DNA of 64,000 bases from Nocardioides eburneiflavus. Lineage in GTDB: Bacteria; Actinomycetota; Actinomycetes; Propionibacteriales; Nocardioidaceae. The notes under the pieces were generated by a model that had not been told where the DNA came from, did no database searches, and saw nothing but the letters and a program-made list of their open reading frames with translations. Positions 7,646 to 16,262 of this stretch are shown here, one piece after another. The position numbers and the translations under genes were made by a program. The stretch covers positions 1,240,001 to 1,304,000 of the forward strand of contig NZ_SRRO01000001.1 in NCBI RefSeq assembly GCF_004785795.1, in the 5' to 3' direction. Numbering within the stretch: position 1 is the stretch's first letter; each line of letters begins with the position of its first letter.

Positions 7646-9685
7646 ATGGAACAACCCTGGCTGCACGACCTGTCCCTCACGATCGCGGCGCCGACCCAGG
7701 TGTGGTCGGCCGGTGACGGCCACGTACGTCCGGGCGGCCTGGCCGGCGTCCACCACGCCGACCGCCGGGTGATCTGCCTGCTGGCGCTCGAGGTCGACGG
7801 CCACGAGCCGACGCCCGTCGCGGCGCACAGCGTGCGCGGCGACACGCACACCTTCGTGTCCGTGCCTCGCCACCTCGGCGACCCCGGCCCGGACCCGACG
7901 GTGCGCCTGGTCCGCCGGCGCGACGTCGAGCCGGGGCTCGTGCGGGAGACGTACGTGCTCTCCAGCACCGCGGCCGAGCCGGTGACCTGCACGCTCGTGC
8001 TGCGGGTGGCCGCCGACCTCGCGCCGATGGACGGCGTGAAGTCGGGCGCGACCTTCGAGGCGGTCCCCGCCGACGGCGTCGGTGGCTCGGTGCTGACCTG
8101 GGACCGCGACGGCCTGCGCGCCACCCTGCGCGTCCCGGGTGCCCGGACCAGCCCGGACGGCGCCGACGGCACAGGCGTGGCGGCGACGTGGGACCTCACC
8201 GTGCCCCCGGGCGGGAGCGTCGCCCACGACCTGCTGCTGACCCTCGACACCGCGGGCGCGGCCGTGACGGCGCCGCGGCGCGACGCGGGCTGGCCCGAGG
8301 TCCGGGTCGACAGCGCCGACCGCCGCCTCGCGCCGGTCCTGCAGCGCAGCCTCGACGACCTCCGCCTGCTGCGGCTCGCGGCACCCGGCCCCGACGGCAC
8401 CGACGAGGAGTTCATCGGCGCCGGCGCGCCGTGGTTCCTGACGCTCTTCGGCCGCGACAGCCTCTGGACCGCGCGCATGCTGATGCCGGTCACCACGGAC
8501 CTGGCGATGTCGACCCTGCGTCTGCTCGCGCACCACCAGGGCACCCGCACCGACGACGTGACCGCCGAGGAGCCCGGCAAGATCCTGCACGAGGTGCGCT
8601 CGGCCGGCTTCAGCCTCGGCGAGGACGACGGCGCGGAGCGCCACCTGCCGCCGGTCTACTACGGCACGATCGACGCCACCCCGCTGTGGGCGCTGACCCT
8701 GCACGACGCGTGGAGCTGGGGCGCCCCCGGCGACCAGGTCGAGCAGCTGCTGCCCGCGCTCGAGCGGGCGCTCGCGTGGCAGGTCGAGCACGGCGACGCC
8801 GACGGCGACGGGCTCCTGGAGTACGTCGACCGCTCCGGCCACGGCCTGTCCAACCAGGGCTGGAAGGACTCCGGCGACGCCGTACGCCGCAGCGACGGCA
8901 CCCGCGCCACCTCGCCGCTCGCGCTGGCGGAGGTGCAGGGCTACGCGTACGCCGCGGCGGTGCGGGGCGCCGACCTGCTCGAGGCGTACGGCCGGCCCGG
9001 TGCCGACCGCTGGCGCGCGTGGGCGGAGCGGCTGCGCGAGGAGTTCGCCCGGCGCTTCTGGGTGGAGGACGCCGTCGGTGCGTTCCCGGCGATCGCGCTC
9101 GACCGCGACAAGCGGCCGGTGGTCTCCCTGACGAGCAACATCGGCCACCTGCTCGGGACGGGGATCCTCGACGCCGAGGGCGTCGACCTGGTCGCGCGGC
9201 GCCTCGTGGGCCCCGACATGCAGTCCGGCTTCGGGATCCGCACGCTGTCGACGCAGGCCGCGGGCTACTCGCCGACCGGCTACCACGTCGGCTCCGTGTG
9301 GCCGCACGACACTGCCATCTGCCTGGCCGGGCTCGCCGCGGAGCAGCGGCCCGAGACAGCCGAGGTGGCCGAGGCGCTGCTGTCCGCCCTCACGGCGTTC
9401 GGCGGCCGGCCTCCGGAGCTCTTCGCCGGCGACGCCGCCTCGACCCAGCCCGTACCCCTGCCCTACCCGGCCGCGTGCCGGCCGCAGGCCTGGTCGGCCG
9501 CGTCGGCGGTCTCCCTGGTCGGCTCCGTGCTCGGCCTGCGGCCCGACAGCGACGCCGAGCACGGCCTGTCACTCGCACCGGTGCGCCCCTGGGGGTACGG
9601 CGCCACCCGGATCACGGGTCTGGGCACGCACGGGCGCCGGGTCGCGATCGAGGTGGCCGACGACGGCGGCGCCGTCACCCGCTGA
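7646..9685 (+). CDS. Amylo-alpha-1,6-glucosidase / glycogen-debranching-type glycoside hydrolase
   Basis: A 679-residue cytoplasmic enzyme with an N-terminal beta-rich domain (glycogen-debranching N-terminal type) and a C-terminal (alpha/alpha)6 glycoside hydrolase domain. Conserved blocks include APWFLTLFGRDSLWTARM, VYYGTIDATPLWALTLHDAW, LSNQGWKDSGDAV and GYHVGSVWPHDTAICLAGL. It hydrolyses alpha-glucosidic bonds in imported oligosaccharides or glycogen; the exact substrate is unknown. The ATG at 7646 was chosen because AAGGA precedes it at good spacing; an in-frame ATG at 7601 lacks one. It is divergent from, and probably co-regulated with, the sugar transporter. Confidence 0.88.
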   Translation: MEQPWLHDLSLTIAAPTQVWSAGDGHVRPGGLAGVHHADRRVICLLALEVDGHEPTPVAAHSVRGDTHTFVSVPRHLGDPGPDPTVRLVRRRDVEPGLVRETYVLSSTAAEPVTCTLVLRVAADLAPMDGVKSGATFEAVPADGVGGSVLTWDRDGLRATLRVPGARTSPDGADGTGVAATWDLTVPPGGSVAHDLLLTLDTAGAAVTAPRRDAGWPEVRVDSADRRLAPVLQRSLDDLRLLRLAAPGPDGTDEEFIGAGAPWFLTLFGRDSLWTARMLMPVTTDLAMSTLRLLAHHQGTRTDDVTAEEPGKILHEVRSAGFSLGEDDGAERHLPPVYYGTIDATPLWALTLHDAWSWGAPGDQVEQLLPALERALAWQVEHGDADGDGLLEYVDRSGHGLSNQGWKDSGDAVRRSDGTRATSPLALAEVQGYAYAAAVRGADLLEAYGRPGADRWRAWAERLREEFARRFWVEDAVGAFPAIALDRDKRPVVSLTSNIGHLLGTGILDAEGVDLVARRLVGPDMQSGFGIRTLSTQAAGYSPTGYHVGSVWPHDTAICLAGLAAEQRPETAEVAEALLSALTAFGGRPPELFAGDAASTQPVPLPYPAACRPQAWSAASAVSLVGSVLGLRPDSDAEHGLSLAPVRPWGYGATRITGLGTHGRRVAIEVADDGGAVTR

Positions 9686-9804
9686 GGCCCGCCGATCGGC
9701 CCTGTCCCCGTCCCCAGGGGTGTGGGACGGTGGTGTCGGCGACACCAGACTCGACACCACTTCCCGGGGCGGACCGTCCGTCGCGGCACATCGAGGAGGA
9801 ACCC

Positions 9805-10062
9805 ATGACGACTCCCGGAAACCCGCTCGGCGACGACGAGATCACGACCGAGGGGGTCGACCCGACCGGCGTGGCAGCCGGTCCCGGCACGGACGCGGAC
9901 GGCACGGACGCGGACGCCACCGACGGCGACTCGACCGATGCCTCCGACGGTGACTCGACCGACGCGGACGGCACCGACGCGGACGGCACCGACGGCGACT
10001 CGACCGACGCCACCGACGGCGACTCCACCGACGCCGACGGCACCGACGGGACCGCGCTCTGA
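9805..10062 (+). CDS. Small acidic Asp/Thr/Gly-repeat protein
   Basis: An 85-residue protein with a very strong ribosome-binding site (GAGGAGGA at 9793-9800). The first 30 residues (TTPGNPLGDDEITTEG...) are ordinary. From about residue 28 it is a low-complexity run built from TDADG, TDGDS and TDA units. It has almost no hydrophobic residues, so it is probably disordered, with a strong negative charge that could bind divalent cations. There is no signal peptide. The stop overlaps the likely CTG start of the downstream cupin gene, so the two may be translationally coupled. The function is not known. Confidence 0.65.
   Translation: MTTPGNPLGDDEITTEGVDPTGVAAGPGTDADGTDADATDGDSTDASDGDSTDADGTDADGTDGDSTDATDGDSTDADGTDGTAL
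9886..10050 (+). repeat. Degenerate GAC/GGC/ACC coding repeat
   Basis: Imperfect tandem repeat of 6- to 15-bp units (GACGCGGACGGCACC-like) inside the small acidic protein gene. The repeat stays in frame throughout, so copy number can vary by slippage without breaking the frame. Confidence 0.7.
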
Positions 10063-11183
10063 GCGCTCTCGACCGGCTCACCGGTGACGCCCAGACCTTC
10101 CTCGACAAGGTCTGGGCGTCGTCGGTGCACGTGCACCGCACCGACCCGGCGTACGGCGCCGAGGTGCTCTCGCTCGCCCACGTCGACCACCTGCTCACCG
10201 AGACCGCGATCCGCGCACCCGCGGTCCGCGTCGCACGCAACGGCTCCGTGCTGCCCGAGTCGTCCTTCACCCGCGGCGGCAGCCTCGCCGGCAAGCCGCT
10301 CACCGGGCTGATCGACCCGGTGAAGCTGATGCGCCTGCACGACGAGGGCGCCACGATCGTGCTCCAGGGCCTCCAGCGCTACTGGACGCCCGTCGGTGAC
10401 CTCGTCGCCGAGCTCGAGCTCGAGCTCGGCCACCCGTGCCAGGCGAACGCCTACCTCACCCCGCCCGGAGCCCAGGGCTTCGCGGTCCACTCCGACTCCC
10501 ATGACGTCTTCGTCCTCCAGACCCACGGCACGAAGCGCTGGGAGGTCCACGGCGAGGGCGGACCCGGTGACCTGCTCCTCGAGCCCGGCGTCATCGCCTA
10601 CCTCCCGACCGGCACCCCGCACGCGGCCCGGGCGCAGGAGTCGGTGTCGCTGCACCTGACCATCGGCATCAACCAGCTCACCTGGCGCAGCCTGCTGACC
10701 CGCGAGGTCGGCCGCCTGCTCGCCGAGGTCCCCGACGAGCACCTCCCCGCCGGCTACCTCACCGAACCCGGCCGGCTGGTCGACGGCCTCGGCGACCACC
10801 TCGCCGCGCTCGCCGACGCCGTACGCCGCCTCGACCCGGCTGCGCTCGCGGCGGGGCAGGCCGAGGGCTTCCTCGCCGGACGACCACCGCGGCTCGCGGG
10901 CGCCCTGCTCGACCGCGACGCGCTGGCCCGCGGGATCGCGGTGGACACCCGGCTCCGGCGACGCCGCGGCCGCCCCTGCTCGCTGGTCGACGAGGGCGAG
11001 ACCGTCCGGATGCTCATCGGCGACCGGGTCCTGCGGATCCCCGCCCGGGTCCGACCGGCGCTGGAGCACGTCGCGGCCCACCACGAGCTGACGCCCGCCG
11101 ACCTCGCACCGCTGGACGGCGAGAGCGCCCTGGTCCTCTGTCGCCGCCTGGTCCGGGAGGGGCTGCTCGAGGTTGCGCGGTGA
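10059..11183 (+). CDS. Cupin (JmjC/ribosomal-oxygenase-like) protein
   Basis: A cupin_4-type, Fe(II)/2-oxoglutarate oxygenase-like protein of about 374 residues. The iron-binding region shows HSDSHDVFVLQTHGTKRWEVH (HxD) and later GTPHAARAQ (the distal His), with QANAYLTPPGAQGF before it. The C-terminal third resembles the winged-helix part of RoxA-like enzymes. The first ATG/GTG/TTG codon is GTG at 10125. However, the frame upstream reads DRLTGDAQTFLDKVW, which resembles the usual family N-terminus, and the only plausible initiator there is CTG at 10059, overlapping the previous stop (CTGA). The next gene overlaps by 4 bp. Confidence 0.8.
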   Translation: MSALDRLTGDAQTFLDKVWASSVHVHRTDPAYGAEVLSLAHVDHLLTETAIRAPAVRVARNGSVLPESSFTRGGSLAGKPLTGLIDPVKLMRLHDEGATIVLQGLQRYWTPVGDLVAELELELGHPCQANAYLTPPGAQGFAVHSDSHDVFVLQTHGTKRWEVHGEGGPGDLLLEPGVIAYLPTGTPHAARAQESVSLHLTIGINQLTWRSLLTREVGRLLAEVPDEHLPAGYLTEPGRLVDGLGDHLAALADAVRRLDPAALAAGQAEGFLAGRPPRLAGALLDRDALARGIAVDTRLRRRRGRPCSLVDEGETVRMLIGDRVLRIPARVRPALEHVAAHHELTPADLAPLDGESALVLCRRLVREGLLEVAR

Positions 11184-12094
11184 CCGGCTTCCGCTGCGCC
11201 GCCGCGAGCCGGGAGCGGGGCGACGAGCTCGCCGGCACGGCCTCGACGGTCCGCAGCTTCCTGCTGCTCGAGCACGCCGGCCCGTGGGGTGTCGACGCGC
11301 TGCGTGATGCCCGCCTGCCCGGCGGGCTGGGCGACCACCTGCGCGAGGAGGCACGCCGGCACCGCGTGCGGGTCCTGCTCGTACGCCGCCCCGGACGCCG
11401 TGCCGCCAGCGGACCCGTGCGGGTGGTCGCCGCCCGCGCCGCAGGTCCCGGGTCGTGGCTGGAGAGCGCGTCGCTCGACGACCTGGCGGACGTACGCGCC
11501 CTCGACCTGGCCGCGCTCGGCGCCGGGCGGACCCTGGGCCTCGACCGGTCGACCGCGCCGCTGCTCGCCGTGTGCACCCACGGGCGCCACGACGCCTGCT
11601 GCGCCGAGCTCGGGCGTCCTGTGGCGCTGGCGCTCGCCGACGGCCCCCACGCCGACGCGACGTGGGAGACCTCCCACGTCGGGGGCGACCGCTTCGCCGG
11701 CAACCTCGTCGTGCTGCCCCGCGGGCTCTACTACGGAGGCCTCGACCCCGACTCGGCGCGCGCCGTCGCGGACGCGACCGCCGCCGGCGAGGTGCTGCTC
11801 GAGCACTTCCGCGGCCGCTCCGACCTGCCGATGCCCGCCCAGGCGGCCGACGTGGCGCTGCGCCGCGAGCACCGGCTCACCGGCCTCGACGACGTGCAGG
11901 TCCGGGGCGTACGCGCGGACGGCGACCTGACCACGGTGCGGTGCGAGGTGCGCGGCCTCGGCGCCCGCGACGTGGTCGTACGCCGGGTGCCGGGCGCGGA
12001 CGCCCATCAGCTGACGTGCTCGGCGAGCCGCGCGAGCACGATCCCGCGACACGAGGTGGTCGAGGTCCGCGAGGTCAGCCCAGCCGGGTCCTGA
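11180..12094 (+). CDS. Sucrase/ferredoxin-like family protein (second copy)
   Basis: A 304-residue paralogue of the protein at 2327. The shared block CTHGRHDACCAELG (about residues 131-144) is followed by WETSHVGGDRFAGNLVVLP and a YYGGLDP motif. It starts at GTG within the stop of the cupin gene (GTGA), so the two are translationally coupled and probably act together. The Cys residues suggest a thioredoxin fold or iron-sulfur site. The C-terminal extension is longer than in the first copy. Its last 20 bp overlap the end of the convergent gene. Confidence 0.8.
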   Translation: MTGFRCAAASRERGDELAGTASTVRSFLLLEHAGPWGVDALRDARLPGGLGDHLREEARRHRVRVLLVRRPGRRAASGPVRVVAARAAGPGSWLESASLDDLADVRALDLAALGAGRTLGLDRSTAPLLAVCTHGRHDACCAELGRPVALALADGPHADATWETSHVGGDRFAGNLVVLPRGLYYGGLDPDSARAVADATAAGEVLLEHFRGRSDLPMPAQAADVALRREHRLTGLDDVQVRGVRADGDLTTVRCEVRGLGARDVVVRRVPGADAHQLTCSASRASTIPRHEVVEVREVSPAGS

Positions 12095-13025
12095 TGTCGG
12101 CCGCGTCGAGGTTGCGGGCGGCCCGGTTGGCCTGTGCCTGCTCGCGCTCGGCGACCGACTCGGCGTCGCGGGCCTCGACCCGGGCGTCGACGAGCTCGTG
12201 GTGCAGCGCCTGCACCTTGGCCGCCTGTGCCGCGATGTCCTCATGGGGCGCCTCGGCCAGGACGAGCTCCTCGAGGCTGTCGAGCGCGGACTGCTCGCGG
12301 CGCTTGAGCGCCTCGACGGTGCTGCGCGCCGCCTCGGCGGCGTCTCCGGCCTGGACGGCCTCCATCGCCTCCTCGGCCGCCTCGCGGCGCAGCTCGCCGA
12401 ACCTCACCTGGTTGGCAGTCGCGGCGACGAGCTTCTGCCGGTCCTCGTCGGGGTGCACCCCGGCGTGGTCGGCGAGCGCCTTGACGAGCTCGCGGGTGCC
12501 GGCTCGGCGGGTGTCGCGCAGCTCGATCTTGGCGTCGAAGCAGGCCTGGTAGGCCTTCCAGTCGGCCTCCCACGCGTCGGCCTGCTGCTGGGTGGCGTCG
12601 CCGGGCAGCGTCTCGACGGGCGGCCAGATCCGGTGGTCGCGGACCTCGAGGCCCTGGCTGGTGGCGAACGCGCGCAGCTGCTCGAGCCCCTCGCGGTGGC
12701 GGCGCAGCACGTCGGAGTAGGCGTTGATCGCGCGACCGAGGCCGCGCAGGTTGTCGCGGACGGTGGCCGACTCCTCGTGGCGACGGGCGGCCCGGTCGCG
12801 CAGCGTGTCAGCGGCCTCCCCGGCGAAGACCTCCTCCGACAGCGTGGACGTGCGCTCGAACGCGTCGACGGCGAGCTCGACCTTGGCGGCCAGGCGGCGT
12901 ACGGAGTCGCCGTAGGCGTCGACCTCGCCCGGCTCGAGCCAGTGGTAGTGGCAGCCGATCGGGTCGCCGAACCGGAGGCCCTCGCGCTGGGTCTCGACCA
13001 GCGCCTCGGCCGCGACCCGCGTCAC
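12075..13025 (-). CDS. Helical WXG-like hypothetical protein
   Basis: A 316-residue, almost wholly helical protein rich in Ala, Glu and Arg, with heptad-like stretches. The N-terminal 120 residues resemble the WXG100/LXG helical hairpins of type VII secretion substrates (EEVFAGEAADTLRDRA takes the place of the WxG turn). A second helical region follows IWPPVETLPG. No toxin domain is present. The start overlaps the stop of the 99-residue gene upstream by 4 bp, so they form a pair. Secretion is inferred, not shown. Confidence 0.65.
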   Translation of the reverse strand: MTRVAAEALVETQREGLRFGDPIGCHYHWLEPGEVDAYGDSVRRLAAKVELAVDAFERTSTLSEEVFAGEAADTLRDRAARRHEESATVRDNLRGLGRAINAYSDVLRRHREGLEQLRAFATSQGLEVRDHRIWPPVETLPGDATQQQADAWEADWKAYQACFDAKIELRDTRRAGTRELVKALADHAGVHPDEDRQKLVAATANQVRFGELRREAAEEAMEAVQAGDAAEAARSTVEALKRREQSALDSLEELVLAEAPHEDIAAQAAKVQALHHELVDARVEARDAESVAEREQAQANRAARNLDAADIRTRLG

Positions 13026-13321
13026 GGCTTCACCTCGGCGAGCTTCGCCGCGACGGTGGCGGCCTCGCCGACCATCAGGTCGAGCTCGTCGAAGTCGACG
13101 ACCGAGTCGTCGATGGCGCCCGCGATGCTGCGACAGCGCCGCGCGACCTGCTCCGCCTCGTCGACGAGGCTGCGGACCCCCTCGACCACCAGGTCGCGCC
13201 AGGGGAAGTCGTCGGCGGGGTGGTCGATGTCGCCGAGCGCCGCCCGCAGGGCCTCGCGGGCGGTGTCGAGCTCCTCCCGGGCGCCCCGCAACGCCCGCTG
13301 GTTGATCGCGATCGGCCTCAT
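13022..13321 (-). CDS. Small helical protein, partner of the WXG-like gene
   Basis: A 99-residue protein predicted to be two long helices around a DFPW turn (residues about 38-41), the size and shape of a WXG100 protein. The ATG has an AGAAGG ribosome-binding site 6 bp upstream. It overlaps the next gene by ATGA. A longer open frame upstream of the ATG is low-complexity Arg-rich antisense and was discarded. It probably forms a heterodimer with the downstream product (inference). Confidence 0.65.
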   Translation of the reverse strand: MRPIAINQRALRGAREELDTAREALRAALGDIDHPADDFPWRDLVVEGVRSLVDEAEQVARRCRSIAGAIDDSVVDFDELDLMVGEAATVAAKLAEVKP

Positions 13322-13410
13322 GGCGACCTTCTGCCCGCCCGGGCCGCCCCGAAACCCGAGGTGGTGAAGTTGTGAACTACCGGTGTCCGTGGTCTCGACC
13401 GCGTCCGGCC

Positions 13411-14214
13411 TCAGACGTGGCCGCTGAGCTGTGCCATCCGCAGCTCGAGCCTGGTGAGCAGCTCGCTGCAGGCCTTGTCGGGCAGCCTGGACCCGGAGCC
13501 CTTCCGGCCCCCGCCCTGGGCGCACACCGGGAGCACGTCGATCGAGAGCCGGGCGCCGCCGGCGAGGGCGCGGAGCTCGTCGAGCTTGTCGCCGAACGGC
13601 GAGCCGCTGCCGGGGGAGTAGTAGTGCACGGCCGCGTCGATGTCGTCGGCGAACAGGTCGGCCTTGGTCACCGCGACGACCAGCCACGTCGGGCGCTCGC
13701 GGCGTACGGCCATGCTGGCGATCCGGTGGGCGGTGATCGCCCAGTCCTCGAGCTCGGCGGCGAGCTGCTCCTCCCGGGAGGCAAGCGCGGCGCCGGTGGT
13801 GCCGGCCGTACGCCGGGGCGTGGCGTGGCCGTAAGCGACCACGTGCAGCACGCCGTCCACCGGCTCGTCGTGGAAGACCTCGTCGAGCGCGCCGAGGCGG
13901 GTGGCGGCGTTCTCCCCGGGGACCACGCGGAACCGGTAGCCGCGCAGCCGCGCGTTGCGACGCGTACGCCGCTCCATCACCGCCGAGCCCACCTCGGTGC
14001 CCTCGGCGGCGGAGGCCTCGGCGCTCGCCCGGCGGGCCAGGCGGTCCGCGAGGCGGGTCTTGCCGACGCCGGTCATGCCCGTCACCGCGACCGTCGGGTA
14101 GCGGTGCCGCAGCAGGCGGGAGGCGCGTTCGGGGGCTTGGGACAGCGCGGCGAGCGCGCCTCCGGCGAGGGTGGTGCCGATGGCGGCCTTGCCGTGTCGC
14201 AACGGTGACTGCAT
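13411..14214 (-). CDS. P-loop GTPase-like protein
   Basis: A 267-residue protein with a Walker A motif GMTGVGKT at residues 46-53 and a guanine-specificity motif TKAD (variant of NKxD) after WLVVAV, so a TRAFAC-type GTPase. The start at ATG 14214 (MQSPLRHGKAAIG) gives a normal distance to the P-loop; the frame stays open upstream but looks non-coding. A weakly hydrophobic stretch (IGTTLAGGALAAL) precedes the P-loop and could touch the membrane. It lies 89 bp upstream of the WXG-like pair on the same strand, which suggests a shared role. Partners are unknown. Confidence 0.75.
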   Translation of the reverse strand: MQSPLRHGKAAIGTTLAGGALAALSQAPERASRLLRHRYPTVAVTGMTGVGKTRLADRLARRASAEASAAEGTEVGSAVMERRTRRNARLRGYRFRVVPGENAATRLGALDEVFHDEPVDGVLHVVAYGHATPRRTAGTTGAALASREEQLAAELEDWAITAHRIASMAVRRERPTWLVVAVTKADLFADDIDAAVHYYSPGSGSPFGDKLDELRALAGGARLSIDVLPVCAQGGGRKGSGSRLPDKACSELLTRLELRMAQLSGHV

Positions 14215-14349
14215 GCCCCCATCCTGTCCGACGAGGGGTCGGGAGCGCCCCCGCCGGACGGGCGACTTGGCCCCGGACCAGCCGTCTTGGACAATGGCGG
14301 TGCGACGCACCTGCCAGACGCACCCGGCTCCGAGAGGCATCCTCACCGC

Positions 14350-14883
14350 ATGGACACCGAGAACCGCCCCGTCCTGACCGGGCTCCTCGCCCTCGTCGGC
14401 GTCTCCGTGGCCATCGGACTGCTGGGTGGTCTCGCGGTGCTCGCCGGCGTGAAGGTCACGGGCCTCGACGGCACCGTGTCGTCGTCGAGCAGCGACTCCA
14501 ACGCGTCGGCTACCTTCCGGCTGCCCAAGCCGAGCGCCACCGCCACGGAGAGTGCGACCGAGGAGCCGGCGGAGCCGGACCCCGGCACCGAGACGTCCTC
14601 TGAGACCCCCGCCACGGCCATCTCGCTCTCCGCGACCCAGCAGTCGGTGAGCCCGATGCAGCAGATCGACCTGACCGGCACCTACCAGGGCGGCGAGGGT
14701 GCGATCCTCCAGGTGCAGCGCTTCGAGAACGGCGCCTGGTCGGACTTCCCGGTGACCATGTCGGTCAGCGGCGGCACCTTCGCGACCTACGTCCAGACCA
14801 GCCGCACCGGGCCCAACAAGTTCCGCGTGGTCGACACCGACTCCGACGTCGTCTCCAACGAGCTGACCGTCACCGTCGGCTGA
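14350..14883 (+). CDS. Membrane-anchored extracellular protein with Ig-like domain
   Basis: A 177-residue protein. One hydrophobic segment (residues about 9-33) is followed by a Ser/Thr/Glu/Pro-rich linker (about 40-92) and a C-terminal beta-sandwich-like domain (SPMQQIDLTGTY, TGPNKFRVVDTDSDVVSNELTV) typical of bacterial Ig-like repeats. It is probably anchored by its N-terminus with the domain outside the cell. It overlaps the convergent MFS gene by 14 bp. The function is unknown. Confidence 0.65.
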   Translation: MDTENRPVLTGLLALVGVSVAIGLLGGLAVLAGVKVTGLDGTVSSSSSDSNASATFRLPKPSATATESATEEPAEPDPGTETSSETPATAISLSATQQSVSPMQQIDLTGTYQGGEGAILQVQRFENGAWSDFPVTMSVSGGTFATYVQTSRTGPNKFRVVDTDSDVVSNELTVTVG

Positions 14884-16081
14884 GCGCCCTCCGCGCCGCG
14901 TCCACGCGGTGCGTCCAGAGTCCCACCCAGCCGGCGCCGGCCAGTCCGAGTACGCCGACGACGAGGCACGCGGTCGCCAACGGGGCGGTCGCGGCGATGG
15001 CGCCCACCAGGAGCGGGCCGCCGGTGTTGCCGATGTCGCCGCAGAGTCGCCACGCTCCGAGGAACTGCGGGCGTCCCTCGTCGGGGGCGGCGTCCGCGCC
15101 GAGCGTCATCACGATGCCCGACCCGAGGCCGTTGCCGCAGGCGATGAGCGCCATCACCAGGGAGACCGACACGGCGGTGGTGGCGAGTGGGAGCAGCAGG
15201 CACGCCACGGCCATCGACAGGACCACCGGCACCGCGACGACCATCCGGCCGCGCGTGTCCATCAGCCACCCGCCGGGCCACATGAACGCGACGTCGAGGG
15301 CGGCCGCGCCGGCGAAGATCAGCGACGTCGTCGAGGCCGACAGCCCGACGTGCTCGGCCCACAGCGGCAGCAGGCTCAGCCGCAGCGAGCGGCTCATGCC
15401 GAGGATCACCACGGCGGTGCCGAGCGTGGCGAGCAGTCGTCGGTGCGAGGCGATCACCGTCCATACGCCGAGGTGCCCGCTGGCCCGCGCCGCGGCGCGC
15501 TTCTCCTCGCCGAGGTCGGGCATCGTGGCAGCCAGCAGGGAGGCGAGGACGCTCATCGCGGCGCCCAGCCAGAACACGCTGGTGAGGTCGGTGAGGGAGA
15601 TGAGGCCGGCCCCGATCAGCGGACCGATGAGCACGCCGACGCGGTAGGACCCGCCGAGCAGCGACATCGCCCGCGCCCGGTGGGTGATCGGGACGGCGTC
15701 GATCATGAAGCCCTGGCGGGCGATGAGGAACAGCGTCCAGCACACCCCGCTCAGCAGCACGCCCACTGCGAGGCCGAGCACGGAGTCGGTCAGCGCGGCG
15801 AACGCCATCGCGACGGCGTCGACGAACCCCGCCGCCACCAGCGCCCGCCGCTCGCCGACCCGGGCGACCAGCGCCCCCGCGGGGAGGCTCGCGAGGAGCA
15901 TGCCGACGCCGGTCAGCGCGACGATCGCGGCGGCCGTGCTGACGTCGGCCCCGAGGTCGCGGGCCCGCAGGGCGAGCACCGGCATGATCGCGCCGTGCCC
16001 GATCGCGGAGACGATCGAGGGGCCGTACGCCACGAGCCAGATGTCGCGGAAGCGGAACTCCTGCTCGGTCCCCGAGGTCAC
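14870..16081 (-). CDS. MFS transporter
   Basis: A 403-residue integral membrane protein with about 12 hydrophobic segments. The loop 2-3 signature appears as GALVARVGERRALV and its counterpart in the second half as GGWLMDTRGRMVVAV. This is a drug/metabolite exporter-type major facilitator. It starts at GTG with an AGAGGA ribosome-binding site 7 nt upstream. The 181-bp gap upstream holds two copies of a palindromic repeat. The substrate cannot be assigned. Confidence 0.88.
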   Translation of the reverse strand: MTSGTEQEFRFRDIWLVAYGPSIVSAIGHGAIMPVLALRARDLGADVSTAAAIVALTGVGMLLASLPAGALVARVGERRALVAAGFVDAVAMAFAALTDSVLGLAVGVLLSGVCWTLFLIARQGFMIDAVPITHRARAMSLLGGSYRVGVLIGPLIGAGLISLTDLTSVFWLGAAMSVLASLLAATMPDLGEEKRAAARASGHLGVWTVIASHRRLLATLGTAVVILGMSRSLRLSLLPLWAEHVGLSASTTSLIFAGAAALDVAFMWPGGWLMDTRGRMVVAVPVVLSMAVACLLLPLATTAVSVSLVMALIACGNGLGSGIVMTLGADAAPDEGRPQFLGAWRLCGDIGNTGGPLLVGAIAATAPLATACLVVGVLGLAGAGWVGLWTHRVDAARRALSRR

Positions 16082-16108
16082 CGACGCATCCTCTCAAGAC
16101 CCTCCGCC

Positions 16109-16162
16109 GAGCGGTGCCCCAGCGACATTCCGTCGTCAGCGGATGTGGCTCACGCACCGCTC
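16109..16162. repeat. Palindromic repeat, copy 1 (54 bp)
   Basis: An imperfect hairpin: GAGCGGTG at the left end pairs with CACCGCTC at the right end, and inside it AGCGACATTCC pairs with GGATGTGGCT. The second copy at 16191 has compensating differences that keep the stem. Confidence 0.7.
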
Positions 16163-16190
16163 GGTCGGGACACGCGTACGCCGCGCCCGT

Positions 16191-16244
16191 GGGCGGTGCC
16201 CCAGCCACATTCCTGCGCCAGCGGATGTGGCTCACCCACCGCTC
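16191..16244. repeat. Palindromic repeat, copy 2 (54 bp)
   Basis: The same hairpin as at 16109, in the same orientation and 82 bp further on. Here the inner stem AGCCACATTCC/GGATGTGGCT is nearly perfect. REP-like elements of this kind often lie between co-directional genes; these lie between the aldo/keto reductase and MFS genes. Confidence 0.7.
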
Positions 16245-16262
16245 CGCCGGAGGCCGGAGCCG

